A stretch of 64,000 bases of DNA from Neisseria flavescens (GTDB lineage: Bacteria; Pseudomonadota; Gammaproteobacteria; Burkholderiales; Neisseriaceae). Position numbers and translations under genes: made by a program. The notes under the pieces were generated by a model. That model saw only the letters and a program-made list of their open reading frames with translations. It was not told where the DNA came from and did not search any database. Below, one piece after another: positions 52,064-62,280 of the stretch (the stretch's first letter is position 1; the number at the start of each line of letters is the position of its first letter). The DNA is taken from NCBI RefSeq assembly GCF_005221285.1, contig NZ_CP039886.1, positions 496,001-560,000 of the forward strand, in the 5' to 3' direction.

Positions 52064-54286
52064 ATGAAAACATTCACACTCGCCATTTTGCCCTTGGCGT
52101 TAATTAGTGCATTCTCACACGCAGCTGAAGAGAAAGCCGTTGAGCAGGCTGAAGTCGATACCGTTTACGTTACTGCCGAGAAGCAGTTGCAACAATCGCT
52201 CGGGGTATCGCGTATTTCTAAAGACGACATCGACAAACGCCCTGCAGCCAATGATATTTCCGAATTTGTCCGCACCATGCCGGGGGTCAACCTGACCGGC
52301 AATACGGCAACAGGTCAGCGTGGCAACAAACGCCAAATCGACTTGCGCGGTATGGGTCCTGAAAATACTTTGATTTTGATTGACGGCAAGCCGGTTAACT
52401 CGCGCCAGTCTGAGCGTATCAGTATGCGCGGTGAACGCAATACGCGTGGCGACAGCAACTGGGTGCCGGTTGAAGAGATTGAATCTATTACCGTCTTGCG
52501 CGGTCCGGCGGCGACCCGTTACGGCTCCGGCGCGATGGGCGGCGTGGTCAATATTGTTACCAAAAAAGTGTCTAAAGAATTTAAAGGCCAAGTCAATCTG
52601 TATGCCAATCAGCCGCAAGACAGCAAAGAGGGCGCAACCCGCCGTATCGGCTTTAATTTGAGCGGCCCGATTATTCAAGATACTTTGGGCTTCCGCATTT
52701 ACGGCAATCTGAATAAAACGGATGCAGATGCTGCCGATATTAATGCCGGACACGGCAATGACAGCGCGGCCGGTGTCGAAGGCGTACGCAATAAAGACAT
52801 TGCAGGCCGTCTGCAATGGAAAATCAGCCCAGCGCAAACGCTGATTTTGGACAGCAGTTACAGCCGTCAGGGCAATATCTACAACGGCGATACGCAAAAC
52901 AGCAATCCGCGTTCTGCTTTGGTTAATTCTCTGGCCGACAGCAAGGCTGAAACTGCCCGCTTATACCGTTCCGCTTATTCTTTAACGCATGATGGCGCAT
53001 GGGAATGGGGCGATACCAAAAACGTGATCAGTTATGAGCGTACAGTCAACAGCCACTTGCCTGAAGGTTTGGCCGGCGGTCCGGAAGGCAGCTATACAGG
53101 CTTGGATTTTGTCCAAAGCCGTCTGAAAAACCTGCGTTTCAGCAGCGAAGCGAATATTCCGTTTAAACTTGGTGTCGATAATGTATTGACGGTTGGTGCG
53201 GAATTTACTGACAGTAAATTGGACGATCCTACATCTAACTCGCAAAGTCTGACAGATACTATTCCCGGTAAGCCACCACGCAAGGTTGTGAACATCTTCT
53301 CGGGCGTGTCGGAACATCGTAGCGGTAAAACTTCACAACGCAACTGGGCGGCCTACGTTGAAGACAATATTTCGTTGACCGACAAAACCCACCTGATTCC
53401 GGCCATCCGTTTCGACCACAACAGTGCCAGCGGCAGCAACTGGAGTCCGGCTTTGAACTTCTCGCATCAAATCGGCGAAAACTGGTTGGTTAAAGGCGGT
53501 ATTGCCCGTGCGTATAAAGCACCAAATTTGTATCAAGCTAGTTCTGACTTTATCCTGTACACACGCGGTCAGGGCTGTCCGCTCAATGCGCCGAACAATG
53601 TCAGCTGTTTCTACATGGGCAACAGCAATTTGAAACCTGAAACCAGCATTAATAAAGAGATTGGCCTTGAGTTCAACAAAAACAGCTGGCAGGCTTCGGC
53701 GACTTATTTCCATAATGCGTACCGCAATAAAATCGTGATCGGCGACCAGCTTATTGCCACCAGCAATATCGGTAACTGGCTCCTGCAATGGGAAAATACG
53801 CCGAAAGCGACTATTTCGGGTATCGAAGGCAACTTGGTGATTCCGTTGCATGACACACTCAAGTGGAGCAACAATTTCACTTACATGCACAAATCCGAAG
53901 ATTATCAAGGTAATCCATTGTCTTTGGTGCCGAAACACACCATCAACAGCACATTGTCTTGGACGCCGAACGAACACTTCGATGCCAATCTGACCTTTAC
54001 CCACTACGGCCGCACTAAACCGCGTGGCGTGGCGATCAATAGACTGGAACGAGACGGTAATCCACGTGCAGGTATCACGCCTTTAACTTCCGAACATAAC
54101 CAAACGCAAGTCGGCTCTTACGGCATTTGGGGCATCAATGCAGGCTACAACTGGAACAAACGCGTGGCCGTCCGTGGCGGTATCAGCAATCTGTTTGACA
54201 AAAAACTGTACCGCACAACTGCCGGCGCACAAACTTACAACGAGCATGGCCGTGCCTTCTACGGCAGTTTGAAAGTATCGTTTTAA
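52064..54286 (+). CDS. TonB-dependent receptor, FepA/PfeA-like (catecholate siderophore)
   Basis: 740 residues. MKTFTLAILPLALISAFSHAA is a signal peptide; VDTVYVTAEKQLQQ is the TonB-box region. The plug contains RQIDLRGMGPENTLILIDGKP and VLRGPAATRYGSGAMGGVVNI, and NLFDKKLYR plus a terminal aromatic (LKVSF) mark the end of a 22-strand barrel. The plug and loops resemble FepA/PfeA/BfrB enterobactin receptors rather than FetA or transferrin receptors. The upstream 150 bases are A+T-rich with a GATTTTCATTTT stretch that could be part of a Fur site; iron control is expected from the family but not shown. Confidence 0.85.
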   Translation: MKTFTLAILPLALISAFSHAAEEKAVEQAEVDTVYVTAEKQLQQSLGVSRISKDDIDKRPAANDISEFVRTMPGVNLTGNTATGQRGNKRQIDLRGMGPENTLILIDGKPVNSRQSERISMRGERNTRGDSNWVPVEEIESITVLRGPAATRYGSGAMGGVVNIVTKKVSKEFKGQVNLYANQPQDSKEGATRRIGFNLSGPIIQDTLGFRIYGNLNKTDADAADINAGHGNDSAAGVEGVRNKDIAGRLQWKISPAQTLILDSSYSRQGNIYNGDTQNSNPRSALVNSLADSKAETARLYRSAYSLTHDGAWEWGDTKNVISYERTVNSHLPEGLAGGPEGSYTGLDFVQSRLKNLRFSSEANIPFKLGVDNVLTVGAEFTDSKLDDPTSNSQSLTDTIPGKPPRKVVNIFSGVSEHRSGKTSQRNWAAYVEDNISLTDKTHLIPAIRFDHNSASGSNWSPALNFSHQIGENWLVKGGIARAYKAPNLYQASSDFILYTRGQGCPLNAPNNVSCFYMGNSNLKPETSINKEIGLEFNKNSWQASATYFHNAYRNKIVIGDQLIATSNIGNWLLQWENTPKATISGIEGNLVIPLHDTLKWSNNFTYMHKSEDYQGNPLSLVPKHTINSTLSWTPNEHFDANLTFTHYGRTKPRGVAINRLERDGNPRAGITPLTSEHNQTQVGSYGIWGINAGYNWNKRVAVRGGISNLFDKKLYRTTAGAQTYNEHGRAFYGSLKVSF

Positions 54287-54302
54287 GTAGAAGCGTATTA
54301 AA

Positions 54303-54367
54303 TCAGGCCGTCTGAAACGGTGTGAAATGAAATCTAGGATTTCTGACACAGGGTTTCAGACGGCCTT
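54303..54367 (+). terminator. DUS-pair terminator after the FepA-like receptor
   Basis: AGGCCGTCTGAAAC and GTTTCAGACGGCCT pair across a 36-base loop, followed by TTTTT. Confidence 0.7.
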
Positions 54368-54466
54368 TTTATTTGGATTTTTAGCGGTCTTTGTTGTTAC
54401 GGAATTTGCTTCTCTTTTAGAAAAAAATAAAAGGGCGGTATTTGCCGCCCTGAAAATCCAAACCGC

Positions 54467-55129
54467 TTATTCAATCCAAGTTACCATTTCTTCAATCGGT
54501 TTGCGTGCTTTTTTGGTAATTTCTTTGGCGCGATAGCCGAATGTTGCCGCTACGGATACGCCCCATTCGTTGGCATCAAACAGGCCTTCTGCCGCCAATA
54601 CTTCGTTCATTTTGTCGTAGTTGAAGCCTTCGATTGGGCAGGAATCGATGCCGATGGCGGCTGCGCCAGTGAGCATATTGGCTAAAGCGATATAGGTTTG
54701 CTTGCCGCTCCAGTCGAAGAGTGCGCGTTGGTCGTCGGCAATTTTAATGTCGGTTTCTTGGAAGCGTTTGTATTTTGCCAACGCTTTTTCCAGCTGCTCG
54801 CCTTGCAAGCCCCTGCGTTCGGCAACGCTGCGGAAGAACGGGGTATCGTAACGGGCATTTTTCTTGGCAAGGATAATCACCAGATGGCTGCAGTCGTCCA
54901 GTTGGAATTGCATCCCCCAGCTGAAAGGCTTGATTTTCTCACGCAGCGCTTTGTTTTGAATCACCAAGAATTTCCATGGCTCGGAGCCGACAGAGCTGGG
55001 CGAGAGGCGGGCAAATTCTAAAATCGCTGCAAAATCTTCTTGGCTGATTTTTTTGTTGGGATCGTAATAACGGGTGGAGCAGCGATTTTCGAATACTTGC
55101 AGCATTTGTTCGCGTGTAATTTGATTCAT
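54467..55129 (-). CDS. NfsB-type nitroreductase / NAD(P)H-dependent oxidoreductase
   Basis: 220 residues. FENRCSTRYYDPNKKIS and ARLSPSSVGSEPWKFLVI are FMN-phosphate-binding regions of the nitroreductase fold, and GIDSCPIEGFN is also typical. It forms an FMN dimer in the cytoplasm that reduces nitroaromatics or quinones. Physiological substrate unknown. Confidence 0.88.
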   Translation of the reverse strand: MNQITREQMLQVFENRCSTRYYDPNKKISQEDFAAILEFARLSPSSVGSEPWKFLVIQNKALREKIKPFSWGMQFQLDDCSHLVIILAKKNARYDTPFFRSVAERRGLQGEQLEKALAKYKRFQETDIKIADDQRALFDWSGKQTYIALANMLTGAAAIGIDSCPIEGFNYDKMNEVLAAEGLFDANEWGVSVAATFGYRAKEITKKARKPIEEMVTWIE

Positions 55130-55314
55130 CTGGTTTTCCTAATAAATGAAGATGTTATTCCAATATCCGGTTTCTTCTGAGGCATCATTACCGGCATAAC
55201 CTTAAGGAAGAAACAGGCTGGGGCAACACCATGTTAAATCAAACCTGACGGTCAGGCTATCTTTTAATTCTGAATTTCACAAAAAAATTCGATAAATATC
55301 AATATCAATACGAA

Positions 55315-55358
55315 AAGGCCGTCTGAAACTTTAAACGTTTAAAGTTTCAGACGGCCTT
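55315..55358 (-). terminator. DUS-pair terminator of aspA
   Basis: AAGGCCGTCTGAAACTTTAAA and TTTAAAGTTTCAGACGGCCTT form a very long stem of about 20 pairs; it lies 17 bases past the aspA stop. Confidence 0.8.
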
Positions 55359-55374
55359 TGATTTCAAATCCTGA

Positions 55375-56772
55375 TTACAGATGAGGATTAATCAGGTTTT
55401 CAGGAGAGAGGATGCGGTTGAGCTTTTCTTCGCTCAACAGACCGCACTCCAGTACGACTTCACGCACGCCTTTGCCGGTTTGGGCGCAGATTTTGCCGAC
55501 CAAGTCGCCGTTGTGGTGACCGATGTACGGATTCAGATAAGTCACCAAACCGATGGAGTTGAAAACGTAACGTTCGCAGATTTCGCGGTTGACCGTAATG
55601 CCTTTGACGCATTTGTCGGACAGGTTGACTGCGGCATTACCCAAGAGGGAAATGGTTTCAAACATACATTGGGCGATGACCGGCTCCATAACGTTCAGCT
55701 GCAACTGACCTGCTTCGGCTGCGAAAGTGATGGTGGTGTCGTTGCCGATGACTTTGAAGCAGACTTGGTTGACGACTTCGGGAATCACGGGATTGACTTT
55801 GGCGGGCATGATGGAAGAGCCGGCCTGCAATTCGGGCAGGTTGATTTCTTTCAAACCGGCGCGCGGGCCGGAAGAGAGCAGGCGCAAGTCGTTGCAGATT
55901 TTGGAGAGTTTGACGGCCGTGCGTTTCAATGCGCCGTGTACCATCACATATGCGCCGCAGTCGGAGGTCGCTTCGATCAGGTTTTCAGTCAGTTTGCAAG
56001 GCAGGCCGCTGACTTTGGAAAGTTTCTCAACGACCAAAGCCGCATAGCCTTTAGGCGTATTCACGCCTGTACCGATGGCGGTTGCGCCGAGGTTGACTTC
56101 AAGCAGTAAGGAGCGGGTACGGTCGAGGTTGAGGATTTCTTCTTCCAACAACACTTGGAAAGATTGGAATTCTTGTCCGGCAGTCATTGGTACGGCATCT
56201 TGAAGCTGGGTGCGGCCCATTTTCAAAACGTCTTTAAATTCTTCGGCTTTGGCGGCAAAGGCGTTTTTCAGGATAGCCAGTTTGTCGAGCAATTCGCCGA
56301 TGCTGTAATACACGGCAAGGCGGAAGCCGGTAGGGTAGGCGTCGTTGGTGGATTGGCTGGCGTTGACATGGTCCATCGGATTGACGATGTCGTAGTGGCC
56401 TTTTTCGTGTCCCAAGACTTCCAATGCGAGGTTGGCAATGACTTCGTTGGTATTCATGTTGACCGAAGTACCGGCGCCGCCTTGATAAACGTCGGACGGG
56501 AATTGGTCGAGGCAGCGGCCTTTGACCAATACTTCATCGCAGGCTTTTTCGATGGCGGCCGCGATTTCCGGCTTGATGGCACCCAATGCGCCGTTTGCCT
56601 GGGCGGTTGCTTTTTTCACCATCACCATGCTGCGGACAAATTGCGGTACGTCGGAAATTTTTTGTGTGGAAATTTTGAAGTTTTCAATGGCGCGCAAAGT
56701 ATGGATGCCCCAATATACTTCAGCAGGGATCTCGCGGTCGCCCAGTAAATCGTGTTCGATTCGTACAGTCAT
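55375..56772 (-). CDS. aspA: Aspartate ammonia-lyase
   Basis: 465 residues. [25 protein letters not shown] is the AspA start; [15 protein letters not shown] is the superfamily signature with the catalytic loop, and [18 protein letters not shown] is also seen. It converts aspartate to fumarate and ammonia, feeding the fumarate pool handled elsewhere in this window. Monocistronic. Confidence 0.96.
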   Translation of the reverse strand: MTVRIEHDLLGDREIPAEVYWGIHTLRAIENFKISTQKISDVPQFVRSMVMVKKATAQANGALGAIKPEIAAAIEKACDEVLVKGRCLDQFPSDVYQGGAGTSVNMNTNEVIANLALEVLGHEKGHYDIVNPMDHVNASQSTNDAYPTGFRLAVYYSIGELLDKLAILKNAFAAKAEEFKDVLKMGRTQLQDAVPMTAGQEFQSFQVLLEEEILNLDRTRSLLLEVNLGATAIGTGVNTPKGYAALVVEKLSKVSGLPCKLTENLIEATSDCGAYVMVHGALKRTAVKLSKICNDLRLLSSGPRAGLKEINLPELQAGSSIMPAKVNPVIPEVVNQVCFKVIGNDTTITFAAEAGQLQLNVMEPVIAQCMFETISLLGNAAVNLSDKCVKGITVNREICERYVFNSIGLVTYLNPYIGHHNGDLVGKICAQTGKGVREVVLECGLLSEEKLNRILSPENLINPHL

Positions 56773-56861
56773 TTCTCTTACCTTCTCGTATAGTTGTGTT
56801 GGTGTGCATTATGCGTTTGGAACATTAGCCCAGTTCGGCAAGATTGTCCAGTCTATAAGGC

Positions 56862-57062
56862 TTAATCGTCAGGATGAAAGCGCGCTGCTTCGCGTTCCTT
56901 GGCAACCGTATCTTTATCTTTCAGTTTTGCGCCCAGGCCCAACATTTTTTCGTATTCGGATTGCGGTGTGCCATCGTCCTGCATACCGAACGCGCTGGCG
57001 TTGACCCAGAGGGCGAGTAGGGAAACGATAATGGCGAAAAAGCCGACGATATACCAAAACAT
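56862..57062 (-). CDS. Small single-pass membrane protein, unknown
   Basis: 66 residues: MFWYIVGFFAIIVSLLALWV forms one transmembrane helix, followed by a short hydrophilic tail with EYEKMLGLGAKLKDKDT. AAGGAAGAAAAAA precedes it. No family recognised. Confidence 0.6.
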   Translation of the reverse strand: MFWYIVGFFAIIVSLLALWVNASAFGMQDDGTPQSEYEKMLGLGAKLKDKDTVAKEREAARFHPDD

Positions 57063-57197
57063 TTTTTTCTTCCTTGTGTGTCTGCGGATGCAGATTGTTG
57101 TGGTTTGTAAAGATGTGAATGTAGCACAAACGCGGTTGGGTTTAAATTCTTCTCCCGCATCCTTTCATTGATTTACCTGTAAATGTTTAGAAAGGAA

Positions 57198-57234
57198 AAG
57201 GCCGTCTGAAAAGTAAGACTTTTCAGACGGCCTT
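57198..57234 (-). terminator. DUS-pair terminator of the 48-residue gene
   Basis: AAGGCCGTCTGAAAAG and CTTTTCAGACGGCCTT form a perfect stem 20 bases beyond the small gene stop. Confidence 0.75.
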
Positions 57235-57253
57235 GGAGGCTTTGTCGGGAAGA

Positions 57254-57400
57254 TTAGCCGCCGCATGCGCCGCAGCAACCGCCTTCGCTGTGACCGCCGC
57301 GTTTTTCTTCGTTGTTGATAACGGGCAGTTCGGTTTCTTCGGTTTGCTCTTTTTTATCTTCAGGCAAATCGTTTACTTTGATTTTGTTTTCTTCGGCCAT
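57254..57400 (-). CDS. 48-residue protein with Cys/Gly-rich tail
   Basis: Reading leftward from ATG 57400 (AAAGGATG upstream) gives MAEENKIKVNDLPEDKKEQ, an acidic linker, and a C-terminus ending GGHSEGGCCGACGG. Small proteins with a terminal CCGxCGG-like tail are conserved in Neisseria and relatives; metal binding is plausible. Own ribosome site and terminator support that it is real. Confidence 0.65.
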   Translation of the reverse strand: MAEENKIKVNDLPEDKKEQTEETELPVINNEEKRGGHSEGGCCGACGG

Positions 57401-57698
57401 GATACATCCTTTCAATGGATTGAGGAGTGGAAAGATTCATAAAGATAGCATCTTTAAGGCGATAAACCAAGCAGTACAAAACTGCCTTGTGATAATGCCA
57501 TGACTTGGAACAATAAATTTACTTGTAAAAGCGTTCAGGCCGTCTGAAAAACCCCAAAGAGGAGTGTTGGCTTTTATGGTTTGAAATGGCAGCAGAAAGA
57601 TTTAAGAATGCTTGATCTGAAGGGATAAACTGACATTGATTTCAAAAAACAATACAATGTTATCATCATCTGGAAACAGCCAATTTATCGGAGCATAT
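57401..57698. other. Intergenic region
   Basis: One DUS at about 57538-57550. No gene seen; it must contain the promoters of the divergent 48-residue gene and the VIT-type transporter. Confidence 0.4.
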
Positions 57699-58391
57699 AT
57701 GTATTCACATCACAGCGAACGCCATTTCAGCGACCGCAACAATTGGCTTCGGGCAAGCGTATTGGGTGCCAATGACGGCCTGATTTCCACTGCCTCGCTG
57801 TTGACGGGCGTAGCCGCAGCCGCGCCAGATTTCCAAACCCTACTTTTGACGGGCGTTTCGGCGCTTATCGGGGGCGCGGTGTCAATGGCGGCGGGGGAGT
57901 ATGTTTCCGTGTCCAGCCAATCGGATACGGAAAAAGCCGATTTGCACAAAGAACGCTACGAATTGGCAAATAATCCTGATGCCGAACTTGAAGAGCTGAC
58001 TGAAATTTACCGCCGCCGCGGTTTGTCCGACCCGCTCGCCGCAGAGGTGGCCAAAGCCTTGATGGAACACGATGCGCTCGCCGCCCACGCGCGCGACGAA
58101 ATCGGCATTACCGAAACCTCTGCCGCCCAACCCATGCAGGCTGCGCTGGCTTCTGCCGCTTCATTTTGTGCCGGCGCGATTTTGCCTTTACTGGTCGCAT
58201 TGACGGCTTCTAGTACCATTGTTCCGGCCTTGGCAGTTTCCACCTTGTGCGGACTGGCCGGACTGGGCTATGTCTCCGCCAAACTCGGCGGCGCGCCTGT
58301 CATCCCCGCCGTTTTGCGCGTGTGCTTATGGGGCGTGGCAGCATTGGTGATAACCGGATTTATTGGAAAACTGGCGGGTGTGGCGGTCTGA
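57699..58391 (+). CDS. VIT1/CCC1-family iron/manganese transporter
   Basis: 230 residues from MYSHHSERHFSDRNNW. ASVLGANDGLISTASLLTGV and GGAVSMAAGEYVSVSSQSD are the conserved first two helices of the VIT family, followed by a charged cytosolic helix with Glu/His (metal-binding domain) and three further helices. The family moves Fe2+ or Mn2+ out of the cytoplasm in exchange for protons. AAATTTATCGGAGC precedes the start. Confidence 0.88.
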   Translation: MYSHHSERHFSDRNNWLRASVLGANDGLISTASLLTGVAAAAPDFQTLLLTGVSALIGGAVSMAAGEYVSVSSQSDTEKADLHKERYELANNPDAELEELTEIYRRRGLSDPLAAEVAKALMEHDALAAHARDEIGITETSAAQPMQAALASAASFCAGAILPLLVALTASSTIVPALAVSTLCGLAGLGYVSAKLGGAPVIPAVLRVCLWGVAALVITGFIGKLAGVAV

Positions 58392-58453
58392 ATGTAAGGC
58401 CTTATATTCTTTTAAACCTGTATCCAGTAAAATTGAAAATCTATTTGATCGCT

Positions 58454-58483
58454 AAAGGCCGTCTGAAAATTTTTCAGACGGCT
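58454..58483. terminator. DUS-pair terminator before mfd
   Basis: AAGGCCGTCTGAAAA and TTTTCAGACGGCT form a tight hairpin with almost no loop. Confidence 0.6.
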
Positions 58484-58521
58484 TATGGTACTTGTATTTA
58501 CTTATTACAAACTGTTTTGTC

Positions 58522-61500
58522 ATGACCTACCCCATCCCCAAACCCCGTGAAAAATCCCGTTGGCTCAATCTCTCGCAAGGCTCGCTGCCCTTGGCTTTAG
58601 CGCGTTATCTGCCGCATAGGCGGCTCAAAGTCGTGCTGACCCAAGATGCGGAACAGGCGCTACGCCTTCAGACGGCCTGGCGGTTTTTCCGTCCGCACGA
58701 TACGGCGGTGTTCCTGCCGGACTGGGAAACGTTGCCTTACGAGCGTTTTTCTCCGCATCAGGATTTGGTGTCGGAGCGCTTGTCGGCGTTGTGGCAGATT
58801 AAAAGCGGCGCGGCGGATGTGTTGTTCGTGCCGGTTGCCACGGCGATGCAGAAGCTGCCGCCCGTGCCGTTTCTGGCAGGGCGCACGTTTTGGCTGAAAA
58901 CAGGGCAGACTTTGGATATAGGCCGTCTGAAAAGCGATTTGGTGGATGCAGGTTATAACCATGTTTCCCACGTTGTTGCGGCAGGCGAGTTTGCCGTGCG
59001 CGGCGGTATTGTCGATTTGTTCCCGATGGGCAGTGAAATGCCGTACCGTATTGATTTGTTCGACGATGAAATCGACAGCATCAAAACCTTTGATACTGAA
59101 ACGCAGCGCACCATCTCCCCCGTTTCCGAAATCCGCCTGCTGCCGGCGCACGAGTTCCCCACCGACAGCGAGGCGCAAAAGATTTTCCGCAGCCGCTTCC
59201 GAGAAGAAGTCGACGGCAATCCGAACGATGCCGCTGTGTATAAAGCCGTCAGCAACGGCCATTTTGGTGCGGGCGTGGAATATTACCTGCCGCTGTTTTT
59301 TGAAAACGAGCTGGAAACGCTATTTGACTATATCGGCGAAGATGCGCTGTTTGTCTCTTTGGGCGACGTTCACGCCGAGGCAAACCGCTTTTGGAGCGAC
59401 GTCAAATCACGTTACGCGATGGCGCAGGGCGACGAAACCTATCCGCCTTTGCTTCCACAGCATTTGTATCTCTCTGCCGATGTGTTCGCAGGCCGTCTGA
59501 AAAACTACGGACAAGTGCTGCCCGATGTTTCCGGCAAGGAACACACTCTGCCCGACCTTGCCGTCAACCGCCAATCCGACGAGCCGTTGCAGGCATTGAA
59601 GGATTTTCAGACGACCTTTGAAGGACGGATTTTGCTGTGTGCCGAAAGTCTGGGACGGCGCGAAACCATGCTCGGCTTCTTGCAGCAAAACGGCTTGAAA
59701 GCCAAACCTGTGTCCGACTGGCAGGGCTTTTTATCGGCGCACGAGCCGCTGATGATTACGGTCGCGCCGTTGGCATACGGGTTCAAACTGGGCGGGCTGA
59801 ACTCTCCGAGCCAACAGCAAGCTGCTTCCGCCTCCGAGAGAGAAGGCAAAGCAGCTGCCGACCAAACCGAATTTTCCGCAGCCGCAACAAACCCTCTCCC
59901 CAGCCCTCTCCCGCAGGAGAGGGAACAAAGTGCCGCCGCCGTTTCAGACGGCCTGAAAACCGAAAGCAGCCTGTATCTCGTCGCAAATGATTTGCACGGG
60001 CAAACCCGACAGCAGCCTGCCCCCTCCCCCGTGGGGGAGGGTTGGGGAAAGGGCAAAGCGGTTGCCGACCAAAGTGCCATCGCCGTCATCACCGAATCCG
60101 AACTCTACCAATACGTCGCCCGTTCGCGCGCCCACAACCGCCGCAAGAAACACGCCGCCGTTTCAGACGGCCTGTTGCGCGACCTTGCCGAAATCAATAT
60201 CGGAGATCCTGTCGTGCACGAAGAACACGGCATCGGGCGGTATATGGGCTTGGTAACGATGGACTTGGGCGGCGAAACCAATGAAATGATGTTGCTTGAA
60301 TATGCGGATGAAGCGCAGCTTTATGTACCTGTTTCGCAACTGCATTTAATCAGCCGCTACTCCGGTCAGGCGCATGAAAACGTTGCTTTGCACAAGCTCG
60401 GCAGCGGCGCGTGGAACAAGGCGAAGCGCAAAGCCGCCGAAAAAGCGCGTGATACCGCCGCCGAATTGCTCAACCTCTACGCCCAGCGTGCCGCCCAATC
60501 GGGACACAAGTTTGAAATCAACGAGTTGGATTATCAGGCGTTTGCCGACGGTTTCGGCTACGAAGAAACAGAAGACCAGGCTGCCGCCATCGCCGCTGTG
60601 ATTAAGGATTTGACGCAGGCGAAGCCGATGGATCGCCTAGTGTGTGGCGATGTCGGTTTCGGCAAAACCGAAGTCGCCCTGCGCGCCGCGTTTGTGGCGG
60701 TAATGGGTGGCAAACAGGTCGCCGTACTCGCCCCGACCACGCTTCTGGTCGAGCAGCACGCGCAAAATTTCGCCGACCGCTTCGCCGATTTCCCCGTGAA
60801 AGTCGCCGGCCTTTCGCGTTTCAATAACAGCAAAGCCACCAAAGCCGCACTGGAAGGTATGGCGGACGGCACGGTCGATATCGTTATCGGCACGCACAAA
60901 TTGGTGCAGGACGACATCAGATTCAAAAACTTAGGTTTAGTGATTATCGATGAAGAACACCGCTTTGGCGTTCGCCAAAAAGAGCAGCTCAAACGCCTGC
61001 GCGCCAATGTCGATATCCTTACCATGACCGCCACGCCGATTCCGCGTACTTTAAGTATGGCGTTGGAAGGCCTGCGCGACTTTTCGCTGATTACCACCGC
61101 GCCCAGCCGCCGCCTCGCCGTCAAAACTTTTGTCAAACCCTTCAGCGAAGGCAGCGTGCGCGAAGCCGTATTGCGCGAACTCAAACGCGGCGGACAGGTA
61201 TTTTTCCTGCACAATGAAGTAGATACGATTGAAAATATGCGCGAGCGGCTGGAAACCCTGCTGCCCGAAGCCCGCATCGGCGTAGCGCACGGACAACTGC
61301 GCGAGCGCGAGCTGGAGCAAGTGATGCGCGACTTTTTGCAACAAAGATTTAACGTGTTGCTCTGTTCCACCATCATCGAAACCGGTATCGACATCCCCAA
61401 CGCCAACACCATCATCATCAACCGCACCGACAAATTCGGACTGGCGCAACTGCACCAGCTTCGCGGGCGCGTCGGCCGCAGCCACCATCAAGCCTACGCC

Positions 61501-62205
61501 TACCTGCTCACGCCCGAATACATCACCAAAGACGCAGAAAAACGCCTCGATGCCATTGCGGCGGCAGACGAACTCGGCGCAGGCTTCACCCTCGCCATGC
61601 AGGATTTGGAAATCCGCGGCGCAGGCGAAATCCTTGGCGAAGGTCAGTCCGGCGAAATGATGCAGGTCGGCTTCACGCTCTACACCGAAATGCTCAAACA
61701 GGCCGTGCGCGACCTCAAAAAAGGCCGCCAGCCCGACCTCGACGCACCGTTGGGCATTACCACCGAAATCAAACTGCACAGCCCGGCATTACTGCCCGAA
61801 AGCTACTGCCCCGACATCCACGAACGGCTCGTCCTCTACAAACGCCTCGCCGTCTGCGAAACCGTGCAGCAAATCAACGCCATACACGAAGAACTCGTCG
61901 ACCGCTTCGGCCTGCCAGAACAACCCGTCAAAACCCTCATCGAAAGCCACCACTTACGGCTTGCGGCAAAAGAATTGGGTATTGATGCCATCGATGCGGC
62001 CGGCGAATCGGTAACGGTAACCTTCGGCAAAAACCACAATGTCGATCCAACCGAAATCATCCTGCTGATTCAGAACGACAAAAAATACCGCCTTGCCAGT
62101 TCGGATAAACTGCGGTTTACTGCAGAGATGGAAAATATCGAAGTACGGATTAATACGGTGAAGAATGTATTGAAGACTTTGAAAGAAAGGGTGATGGTGA
62201 AGTAA
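58522..62205 (+). CDS. mfd: Transcription-repair coupling factor Mfd with in-frame repeat insertion
   Basis: Mfd removes stalled RNA polymerase and recruits UvrA. 1227 residues from MTYPIPKPREKSRWL, against about 1150 in E. coli. The UvrB-homology part, the polymerase-interaction part (IGDPVVHEEHGIGRYMGL) and the RecG-like translocase (CGDVGFGKTEVALRAAF, IIDEEHRFGVRQKEQL, TMTATPIPRTL, QLRGRVGRSHHQAYAYLL) are all complete. Residues about 426-519 are a low-complexity insert made of a CCCTCTCCC-type repeat and DUS copies (TNPLPSPLPQERE, AAVSDGLKTESS, PAPSPVGEGWGKG), located in the linker just before AVITESELY. The gene should remain functional because the insert is in frame and in a linker. Confidence 0.94.
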   Translation: MTYPIPKPREKSRWLNLSQGSLPLALARYLPHRRLKVVLTQDAEQALRLQTAWRFFRPHDTAVFLPDWETLPYERFSPHQDLVSERLSALWQIKSGAADVLFVPVATAMQKLPPVPFLAGRTFWLKTGQTLDIGRLKSDLVDAGYNHVSHVVAAGEFAVRGGIVDLFPMGSEMPYRIDLFDDEIDSIKTFDTETQRTISPVSEIRLLPAHEFPTDSEAQKIFRSRFREEVDGNPNDAAVYKAVSNGHFGAGVEYYLPLFFENELETLFDYIGEDALFVSLGDVHAEANRFWSDVKSRYAMAQGDETYPPLLPQHLYLSADVFAGRLKNYGQVLPDVSGKEHTLPDLAVNRQSDEPLQALKDFQTTFEGRILLCAESLGRRETMLGFLQQNGLKAKPVSDWQGFLSAHEPLMITVAPLAYGFKLGGLNSPSQQQAASASEREGKAAADQTEFSAAATNPLPSPLPQEREQSAAAVSDGLKTESSLYLVANDLHGQTRQQPAPSPVGEGWGKGKAVADQSAIAVITESELYQYVARSRAHNRRKKHAAVSDGLLRDLAEINIGDPVVHEEHGIGRYMGLVTMDLGGETNEMMLLEYADEAQLYVPVSQLHLISRYSGQAHENVALHKLGSGAWNKAKRKAAEKARDTAAELLNLYAQRAAQSGHKFEINELDYQAFADGFGYEETEDQAAAIAAVIKDLTQAKPMDRLVCGDVGFGKTEVALRAAFVAVMGGKQVAVLAPTTLLVEQHAQNFADRFADFPVKVAGLSRFNNSKATKAALEGMADGTVDIVIGTHKLVQDDIRFKNLGLVIIDEEHRFGVRQKEQLKRLRANVDILTMTATPIPRTLSMALEGLRDFSLITTAPSRRLAVKTFVKPFSEGSVREAVLRELKRGGQVFFLHNEVDTIENMRERLETLLPEARIGVAHGQLRERELEQVMRDFLQQRFNVLLCSTIIETGIDIPNANTIIINRTDKFGLAQLHQLRGRVGRSHHQAYAYLLTPEYITKDAEKRLDAIAAADELGAGFTLAMQDLEIRGAGEILGEGQSGEMMQVGFTLYTEMLKQAVRDLKKGRQPDLDAPLGITTEIKLHSPALLPESYCPDIHERLVLYKRLAVCETVQQINAIHEELVDRFGLPEQPVKTLIESHHLRLAAKELGIDAIDAAGESVTVTFGKNHNVDPTEIILLIQNDKKYRLASSDKLRFTAEMENIEVRINTVKNVLKTLKERVMVK
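59890..60055. repeat. Copy of the CCCTCTCCC inverted repeat inside mfd
   Basis: ACCCTCTCCCCAGCCCTCTC on the left and CCCGTGGGGGAGGGTTGGGG on the right are diverged versions of the two arms found at 9607-9730. The core between them differs and contains an inverted DUS. Confidence 0.7.
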
Positions 62206-62216
62206 GGATGGAGGAA

Positions 62217-62253
62217 AAAAGGCCGTCTGAAAATTGAATTTCAGACGGCCTTT
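62217..62253. terminator. DUS-pair terminator between convergent mfd and FetA-like gene
   Basis: AAAGGCCGTCTGAAA and TTTCAGACGGCCTTT form a clean stem with A and T tracts. Confidence 0.8.
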
Positions 62254-62280
62254 AATTTCTTTATAAGGTCGTTCGTATCA

